Assembly: GCF_940670765.1 (NCBI RefSeq)
Contig: NZ_CALNVW010000050.1
Coordinates: 121,285 to 185,284, forward strand
From: Streptomyces sp. A 4/2
Lineage (GTDB): Bacteria > Actinomycetota > Actinomycetes > Streptomycetales > Streptomycetaceae
Length of the DNA stretch: 64,000 nucleotides
Reading direction: 5' to 3'
In this document: piece after piece, positions 51,378 through 60,500 of the stretch
Layout of the letters: every line of letters starts with the position of its first letter
How positions within the stretch are numbered: position 1 is the first letter of the stretch
Notes under the pieces: generated by a model
Database searches by the model: none
What the model saw: the letters and a program-made list of their open reading frames with translations, nothing else
What the model was told of the DNA's origin: nothing
Made by a program: the position numbers and the translations under genes

Positions 51378-51419
51378 GAGCCGTGTCGCTGCGACTTCCC
51401 CCGAGCAGCGACACGGCTC
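51378..51419. terminator. Strong bidirectional terminator between the ABC permease and the PKS
   Basis: A perfect 15-bp inverted repeat, GAGCCGTGTCGCTGC and its complement, around a 12-nt loop (GACTTCCCCCGA). It lies between two convergent operons, 71 bp after the permease stop and about 100 bp before the PKS stop. Confidence 0.85.
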
Positions 51420-51429
51420 GCCTCGTTGT

Positions 51430-51493
51430 CCCGGTCCGGTCGGGTCCGGTCCTGTCGGGTCCGGTCGGGTCCGGTCCGGTCCGGTCCGGTCGG
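51430..51493. repeat. Pentanucleotide-rich tract in the PKS 3' flank
   Basis: Many tandem GGTCC/GGTCGGGTCC units, 5 and 10 bp, between the terminator and the PKS stop codon. Simple-sequence repeat of unknown role. Confidence 0.8.
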
Positions 51494-51521
51494 GGTGGGC
51501 TGCGGGGTTCGGCCAGAGCCG

Positions 51522-54500
51522 TCACGCCTCCAGGGTGCGGAGCCAGTCGTCGACCACCCGGGCGGTCGTGCCCGCCAGGTCCTCCATCATCGTGAAGTGG
51601 TTCCCGGGGACGTCCACGACGGTGTCCGCCGCCGTCCACTGCGTCTGCCACTGCTCCGGTGCGAGCGACTCCCCGCCGGCCATGGGCTCCCCGGCCCGCA
51701 CCAGCAGTACCGGCGCCGCGAGTTGCTTCGGGGCCCAGTCGCCCAGCAGGTTGAAGTACCAGCTCATCGCCGACAGCCTGGCCGCGTCCATCCGGGCGAA
51801 GCCGGCCTCGCGCTCGAACATCCCGCCGAGGAGCTGGTCCTCGAACTGGCCGAGGGAGTCGTCACCCGGTACGTAGGTGTCGAGCAGCGCCACACCCCGG
51901 GGGGCCCGGCCCTCCTCGCCCAGCCGGGCGGCCGTGGCGTGCGCCAGGATGCCCCCGGAGGAGGACCCGAGCACGGCGTACGGCTCGTCGCCGACCTGCT
52001 CGCGCACCATCCGGGCCAGCAGCCCCACCAGCGCCTCGTCGGTGGCCGGCAGCGGCTCGCCGTCGGCGAACCCGGGGACCGCGAGGGCGACGACGTCCCG
52101 GACATCGCGGAACGCCGAGGCGAACCGCGCGTACTGGTGCACACCTGCGAGCGCCACCTGGGAGCTGAAGCAGACCAGCCGGACCGGCGCCGGACCTCTG
52201 GCGAGGCGGACCGAGGTGGGCAGTTCGCTCACCTCGGCGGCATCGGTGAAGGTGGGGCGCAGATTGGCGACGCTCTGCAGCAGCTCGAAGCCCTCGCGCA
52301 GCCGCCGGTCCTCGCAGGCCTGACGGAACAGCCGTCCGATGATCTCGTCCGGTGCGGACCGGCCGGGCCGCGCCACCGCAGCGTCTCCTGCTGTCTCCGC
52401 CCCGGTGATCCCCGCCCCCGTGGTCTCCGACGTGTCCCCGCCGCCCAGTTCGGCCTCCAGATGCACGGCGAGGGCGAGCGGGGACGCGTGGTCGAAGGTC
52501 ACGGTGACGGGCAGCCTGAGGCCGGTCGCCGCGGCCAGTGCGTTGCGCAGTTCCACGGCGGTCAGTGAGTCGAGGCCGAGTTCGAGGAACGCCTGGTCCG
52601 GCTCGACCGCCTCCTGCGAGGCGTGCCCGAGCACGGCCGCGGTGGCACCGCGCACCGCCGCGAGCACTTCGCGCCGCCGCCCCGCCCGGTCCAGCCCGCG
52701 CAGCCGCCCGGCCAGAGAGGGCCCGGTCCCGCCCGTGGCCGCGACGCGGCGCGCCGCCGGGCGGGCGAGGCCGCTCAGCAACGGGGCCGGGTGGGCACCG
52801 AGGGCCGCGGTGTCGATGCGTACGGGGACGAGCGACGCGGCGTCGACGCGCAGCGCCGCGTCGAGGAGCGCGAGCCCTTCCTCGTCGCCGAGGGCGAGCA
52901 CTCCGCCGCGGGCCATTCTGTTGCGGTCCACACCGTCCAGCCGCCCGGCCATCCCGTGCTCCCAGGCACCCCAGGCGAGCGAGGTGGCGGGCAGGCCGTC
53001 GGCGGTCCGCTGTTCGGCCAGGGCGTCGAGGAAGGCGTTCGCAGCGGCGTAGTTGGCCTGGCCGGGTGTGCCGAACGTCGCCGCCGACGAGGAGAAGAGG
53101 ACGAAGTCGGCGAGCGGCGCGGACCGGGTCAGCTCGTGCAGGTTCAGCGCCGCGTCGACCTTGGGGCGGAACACCGTGTCGAACCGGTCCGGGGTGAGCG
53201 AGCCGATCACCCCGTCGTCGAGTACGCCCGCCAGATGCAGCACCGCGGTGAGCGGGTGCTCCTGCGGCACGGCCTTCAGTACGGCCGCGAGGGCGTCCCT
53301 GTTCCCCGCGTCGCAGGCGACCAGGGTGATGTCCGCGCCCAGCGCGGTGAGTTCCTTCCGCAGGCTCTCGCCCGCCGGGGAGGCCGGCCCACTGCGGCTG
53401 AGGAGCAGCAGGTGCCGGGCGCCCCGCCCGGCGACGAGGTGCCGGGCGACCAGTCCGCCCAGGGCGCCGGTGGCGCCGGTGACGAGGACGGTGCCTTCCG
53501 GGTCCCACTCGGAGCCCGGTCGCCGCTGCTCGGGAACGGCACACCGGACCAGCCGCGCCTTGTTCAATACGCCGTCTCTGACGGCGAGTTGGGGCTCAGC
53601 AGTGTCGAGTGCGGCGGGCAGGGCGAGCACGGAGCCGGTGCTGCCGTCGATGTCCACGAGCACGAACCTGCCGGGGTTCTCCGACTGCGCGGTCCGTACG
53701 AGGCCCCACAGGGGTGCGGACGCGAGGTCGTCGGGCCGCCCGCCGTGCGTACCGAGTGCGCCCCGGGTCACGAACGCCAGCCGGGAGCCCGCGAACCGTG
53801 TCTCCGCCAGCCAGGAGTGCACCGTGGTGAGCGCCGTGGCCGTGACCTCCCGTACCGCGTCGGCGGGGTCGCTCCCGGCGCGGCCCGCGCAGCAGACCAG
53901 GACGATCTCGGGGAGCGTCATCCCGGTCGACACGGCGGCCGTCAGGGCATCGAGATCCACGAAGGACTCCACCGGAACGCCCGCTTCGGCGAGCGGACCC
54001 GCGATCCCCAGGACGTCTGAGCCGACCAGCACACAGCGCCGGGAGTCCCGGACCGCGCTGCCGCTGTCGCTTCCTTCGGGCACTGCCCGGGTCCACTCCA
54101 CGCGGAACATCGAGTCGCCGGTGCGGGAGTCGGTGGGAGCGGCGGCACGGGAGCCCGTCCGGGAGACGGTTCCGTGGGCCGGGGCAGCCAGCGGGCGCAG
54201 GGTCAGCGAACCGGCCGAGAGCACCGGCCCGCCGGAAACGTCGGCGGCGCTGACGGCCACCTGTTCGGTACCGGTCGCCGTCAGCCGTACGCGCAGTACG
54301 GCGGCGCCCTGGGCGTGCAGCTCGACATCGCTGAAGGAGAACGGTACGAGCCGTCCGGCCGCGCCCGGCAGCAGGTACGCCAGGCCGTGCAGGGCGGCAT
54401 CGAGCAGGGCGGGATGCAGACCGTAGCGCGGTGCGTCGTCGTGTACCGGTTCGGGCAGGGCGACCTCCGCGTACAGCTCGCCCTCGCGCTGCCAGGCGGC

Positions 54501-57500
54501 GCGCAGCCCCCGGAAGGCGGGTCCGTAGGCCACACCGGTCACGGGACGCGCGGGCTCTCCGCCGTGGTCCCCGTCGCGGTCTCCGTCGCGCTCGCTGTCC
54601 TGCGTGTCGTAGAGGCCGTCGACGGGCACCTCAAGGGCGCCCTCGGGCGGCCAGACCGTGGCGTCGAACGGGTCGGGCTCCGTACGGGCCTTCGTACCGG
54701 GCTCCGTACCGGCCGTTGTGGCGGCGGCTGTGGCGGCGGCTGTGGCGGCGGCTGTTCCGGCAGCTGTCAGGGTTCCGGTCGCGTGGAGGGTCCACGGTTC
54801 CCCGTCCGCCGAACCGCCGTTGGCGTCGCCTTCGGTGAAGTGAGAGAAGAGCTGGACCGTACGGTCTCCGGACTCGTCGGCGGGCCCCGTCACCAGTTGG
54901 ACCCGGCGGGGACGCGAGTGGTCGAGGGAGAGCAGCGCCGCCAGGACCAGTTCGTCCACGCGGGGGCAGCCGGTGTGATCGCCCGCGTGAATGGCCAGTT
55001 CGAGCAGCGCGGTGCCCGGTACGACCGCGGCTCCGTCGACCAGATGGTCGGCCAGCCACGGGTGGGCGGCCGACGAGAGGTTCCCGGTGCAGACGAATCC
55101 CCCGTCGGGCAGCGGCATGCACGCACCGAGCAGCGGATGTGTGCCACCTGCGGCACCGGCCGGTGCCGCAGGAGCCGGACCGCCTTCGGCCCAGTAACGC
55201 CGGTGCTGGAAGGCGTAGGTGGGCAGGTCGACCTGCCGGGCGCCGCTGCGCGCGAAGAGCGCCGTACGGTCGACCCGGGTGCCGTACGCGAGCAGCCCGC
55301 CGAGCACCGTCCCCAGTGTCCGGGCCTCGGGGCGGCCACGGCGCAGCACCGACGCGGCGAAGAACGGCGGGGTCCGGCGCAGCCCGTCCACCGACGCGTC
55401 ACCGGCCCCGTCATGGGTGCCGTTGCCGGTCCCTGTACCCGTACTCGCACCCATACCCGTACCGGCGTCCTGTCCGATGCCGGTGGTGGCCTCTTCGAGT
55501 TCCTGGACGGCCGCTGTCAGTACCGGGTCGGGACCGAGTTCGACGAAGCCGGTGACGCCCTCCGCACGCAGGTGGGCGAGCGCGTCGTGGAAGCGCACGC
55601 CCTCGCGTACCTGCCGTACCCAGTAGTCGGCCTCCCCGATCCGGCCGGCGAGGTCCGCACCCAGCGTCGGCACGATCGGGATCCGGGCCGGATGGTAGGT
55701 GACCGACTCGGCGACCGCGCGGAACTCCTCCAGCATCGGTTCCATCCGGGCCGAGTGGAAGGCGTGGCTCACCCGGAGCCGCTTGCTCGCGCGGTCCGCG
55801 AAGTGCCCGGCCACGGCCAGTACCGGGGCCTCGTCACCGGACAGTACGACGGCGTCCGGCCCGTTGACGGCGGCGATGCTCACCCCGTCCCGGAGCAGGG
55901 GCAGGACTTCGGACTCGGCCGCACGCAGCGCGACCATCGCGCCGCCCGGCGGCAGCGCCTGCATCAGCCGGCCACGTGCCGCCACCAGCCGGCAGGCGTC
56001 CTCCAGCGTGAGCACACCGGACACGTGCGCCGCCGCCAGCTCGCCGACGGAATGGCCCACGAGGTGGTCGGGGCGCAGACCGCAGGATTCGAGCAGCCGG
56101 TACAGCGCCACCTCGACGGCGAACAGGGCGGGCTGCGCGCAGCCGGTCCCGTCGAGCGCGTGGGCTCCGGACCCCGATGGCTCCTCGTCCCACAGCAGTT
56201 CCCGCAGCGGCCGGTCGAAGTGCGGGGCGAGGAGCGGGTCCAAGTGCGCACACACGGCGTCCAGCGCCTCGGCGAAGACGGCCGATGAGGCGTACAACTC
56301 CCGTCCCATTCCCGGGCGTTGACTGCCCTGCCCGGTGAAGAGGAACGCGATGCGCCGCTCGGCGGACCGGCCGCGCGTCACCTCGGGCACGGTGCCACCG
56401 GCAGCGATGGCGCCCAGGGCGGCCAGTGCGGTGTCCCGGTCGGTCCCGAGTACGAGGGCGCGGTGCTCGAAGACCGTACGGGTGGTGGCGAGCGAGAACC
56501 CGACGTCGAGCGGTGTGAGCCCGGGATGGCGCGTCAGGTGCTCTCGAAGGGCCGCCGCCTGCGCCCGTACGGCGTCCTCACTCCGACCGGAGACCAGCAG
56601 CGGGACCACGGGCGGCTCCTGCACCGGGCCCTTGTACGTAACTGCCTTCTCCGGGGCGGCCGTTGAGGCGTCGTCCGGGGCTTCCAGGATGACGTGGGCG
56701 TTCGTTCCGCTGATCCCGAAGGAGGAGATACCCGCCCGTCGGGGGCGCCCGGCCGGGTTCCACGGCACCGCCTCGGACAACAGCTCCACCTGGCCCGCCG
56801 ACCAGTCGACCTGCTCGCTCGGCGAATCGACGTGCAGGGTCGGCGGCAGTACTCCGTGCCGCATCGCCTGCACCATCTTGATGATCCCGCCGACACCGGC
56901 CGCCGCCTGGGCGTGGCCGATGTTCGACTTGATCGACCCCAGCCACAACGGCTCACCGTCCGGGCGGTCCTGGCCGTAGGTGGCGAGCAGCGCCTGCGCC
57001 TCGATCGGATCGCCGAGCACCGTACCGGTGCCGTGACCCTCGACGGCGTCCACCTCGGCCGGGCGCAGCCCCGCGCGGTCGAGTGCCTGGCGGATCACCC
57101 GCTGCTGGGACGGGCCGTTGGGTGCGGTGAGCCCGTTGGACGCGCCGTCCTGATTGACCGCGCTGCCCCGGACGACGGCGAGGATCCGGTGCCCGTTGCG
57201 CCGCGCGTCGGACTCCCGCTCCAGGAGCAGCATGCCGACGCCTTCCGCCCACCCGGTGCCGTCGGCCGCGGTGGCGAACGACTTGCACCGGCCGTCGGGG
57301 GCCAGCCCGCGCTGGCGGCTGAAGTCGACGAACGTACCGGGGGTCGCCATCACCGTCACACCACCGGCCAGAGCCGTCGCGCACTCGCCCTCCCGCAGCG
57401 CCTGCGCCGCCAGGTGCAGTGCGACCAGCGACGAGGAACAGGCGGTGTCGATGGTCACCGCGGGCCCTTCCAGGCCGAGCAGGTAGGCGACCCGGCCGGT

Positions 57501-60500
57501 GGCGACACTGCCCGCGGAGCCGGTGCCGAGGAAGCCCTCGGCCCCCTCGGGAACGGTCTGCAACCGGGCGAGGTAGTCGTGGTACATGACACCGGCGAAC
57601 ACTCCGGTGCGCCCGCCCCGCAGCGTGGAGGGGTCGATCCCCGCCGACTCGACGGCCTCCCAGGAGGTTTCGAGGAGCAGGCGCTGCTGGGGATCCATGA
57701 CCACCGTCTCGCGCGGCGAGATCCCGAAGAAGGCGGCGTCGAAGTCTGCGGCGTCGTGCAGGAATCCGCCCTCGCGGACGTAGCTGGCGCCACCCGCGTC
57801 GGGGTCGGCGTCGTACAGCCCGTCCAGGTCCCAGCCACGGTCCTCCGGGAAGGGGGTGACCCCGTCGGCGCCGGATATCACCAGGTTCCACAGGTCGTCG
57901 GGGTTCCGCACGCCGCCGGGGAACCGGCAGCTCATCCCGACGATGACGATGCGGTCCTCGGTTCGCCGTGCCGCCGCCCCGGTCGGGGAGGGGGCGGGGC
58001 TCGCCGGGTCCTGCTCGGCGCCGAGCAGCCGTTCCAGGACGTGCGTGCTGACGGCCGCCGCGGTCGGATGGTCGAACACCAGCGTCGCGGACAGCCGGAG
58101 CCCGGTGATGGCGTTCAGCTGGTTGCGCAATTCGACTGCGGTCAGCGAGTCGATGCCCAGGTCGCGGAACGGCTGGTCCAGGGCCACGTCGTCAGCCGTG
58201 TCGTGGCCGAGCACGGTGGCCGCCTGCGCGCGGACCAACTCGCGTACTGCTTCCGTGCGTTCCTCCACGGAGAACTGCCTCAGTCGCTCGACCAGCGAGG
58301 CGGAGGTGGCCGATGCGGCCTCCGCGGCCCGCCTGCGGGGCCTGCGGACCAGGGCGCGGAACACCGGGGGGAGGTGGTCGGCCGTGTCCCGCAGCGCGGC
58401 GAGGTCGAGCCGTACGGGCAGGAGCGCGGCTCGCCCGGCCGACGGCGCGAGGTCGAAGAGCGCGACGCCGTCCGTCGCGGACAGCGGGACGACACCGCCA
58501 CGCGCCATCCGGCGCAGATCCGCCTCGTCGAGACCGCCGGTCATGTCGCCCGCCCCGGCAGGGGCCCACAGGCCCCAGCCGAGGGAGAGCCCGGCGAGAC
58601 CTTCGGCCCGGCGGTGGGCGGCGAGGGCGTCCAGGAAGGAGTTCGCGGCGGCGTAGTTGCCCTGTCCCGGTGCGCCGAGGGCGGCGGAGACGGAGGAGTA
58701 CAGGACGAATGCCGACAGCGGTGCGGTACGCGTCAGTTCATGCAGGTTCACCGCCGCGTCGACCTTGGGGCGCAGTACCCGCCGTACCTGCGCGGGGGTC
58801 AGCGAGGTCACCGTCGCGTCGGCGAGCACTCCGGCCGTGTGCACGACGCCGGTCAGCGGGCGGTCGGCGGGGATGTCCGCCAGTACGGCCGCGAGCGCCG
58901 GGCGGTCGGCCGCGTCGCACGCGACCAGGGTGACGTGCGCACCGAGTTCCGTCAGGTCGGCGACGAGTTGGGCCGCAGCCGGCGCCGCGGATCCCCGGCG
59001 GCTGAGCAGGAGCAGATGCCGTACGCCGTGCACGGCCACCAGGTGGCGGCAGAGGACGCCGCCGAGTTGGCCGGTCGCGCCGGTGACCAGGACGGTGCCC
59101 GTGGTGTCCCACATCGGCGTCGGCTGATCCTGCGGCGGCCGGCCCCCCTGCCGCACCGAGGCCCGGCCGAGTCTGCAGGCGAACAGGGCGCCGTCCCGCA
59201 CGGCGATCTGGGGCTCGGCGGAACGGAGAGCCGATGACGTGGCGGCTGCAGAGAGGGTCGGGACAGCGGTCGGAGTAGTGGTCGGGGACGAGTTCGGGGC
59301 CGCGTTCGGGGCTGCGTTCGGGAAGGTGGTTCCGCGCAGTGGGGTGTCGATGAGCTGGAAATGCCCTGGGTGCTCGGACTGCGCCGACCGTACGAGTCCC
59401 CAGACCGCCGCTCCGGGCAGGTCGGTGACCCCGTCCCCGGCTCGGACCGCCACCGCGCCGTCCGACACGAAGGCCAGCCTGCTCCCCTCGAACCGCTCGT
59501 CTCCCAGCCATCCCTGAATCAGCTCCAGGGCTCGCAGTACCGCGTCGTGCGTGTCCTGTACGACGTCGGCGCCACCGTGTTCCGTCGCTGTTCCGATCCC
59601 GGTCAGCACCACGTCCGGCACGGGAGCGCCCGCGTCGAGCGCAGCACGCAGCGCGTCCAGATCCGCGTACCGGTCGCCGCCCGGCCCCGGCGAGTCCTCG
59701 TAAGTGTCCGTATCGATGACCGCCCAACTGGTCGGGGCGGTCTCCGGAGCCGGGACCTGGGTCCAGTCCAGTTGGAACAGCGCGTCACGCACCATGCCGT
59801 CGGCCGGTCCGGCTGCGAGGGTATCCACGGCCATCGGCCGGAGCGTCAGCGAATCCACCGTGGCCACCGGCCGACCGGACGCATCGGCGACCTGAAGGGT
59901 TACCGTCTCGGGCCCGGTGGGCATCAGACGGGCTCGGAGCGCGGTGGCACCCACCGCGTGCAGCGCCACCCCTTCCCACGAGAACGGCAGTCGCCCCGGC
60001 TCACGGTCACCGGTGTCGTATCCGGCACCGGATACGGATGCAGATGCGGATGCGGCCTCCCCGAGAGCGCCACCGAGCGCCATCGAGTGCAGCACGGAGT
60101 CCAGAGCGGCCGGGTGGAGATTGAAGGGATCCTTGTCCCCCTGCTCGGGATCGGGCAGCAGGACCTCCAGGAAGAGCTCGCCATCACGCCGCCACGCCCG
60201 CTGCAACCCACGGAAGACCGGCCCGTACTGAAGTCCGACGCCCGCCAGCCCCTCGTACAGTTCGGTCGCATCGAGGGATTCGGCATCGGCCGGTGGCCAC
60301 TGGGCGAACTCGAAGGCGGCCTCGTCCGCCGCAGGAGCGAGCATCCCGCCGGCGTGGTGGGTCCACTGCTCAGCCGGATCGTCGTCGTGGCGCGACGACA
60401 CCTGCAACGGACGGTGCCCCTCGCCGTCCGGCGGGCCGACCAGGAGCTGGAGATGCACGGCGCCGGTCGGGGGAATGACCAGAGGCGTCGTGATGGTCAG

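Noticed and set aside
51430..51493. CRISPR-like or iteron array in the PKS 3' flank
   Set aside because: The units are 5 or 10 bp with no spacers, hence simple-sequence slippage.
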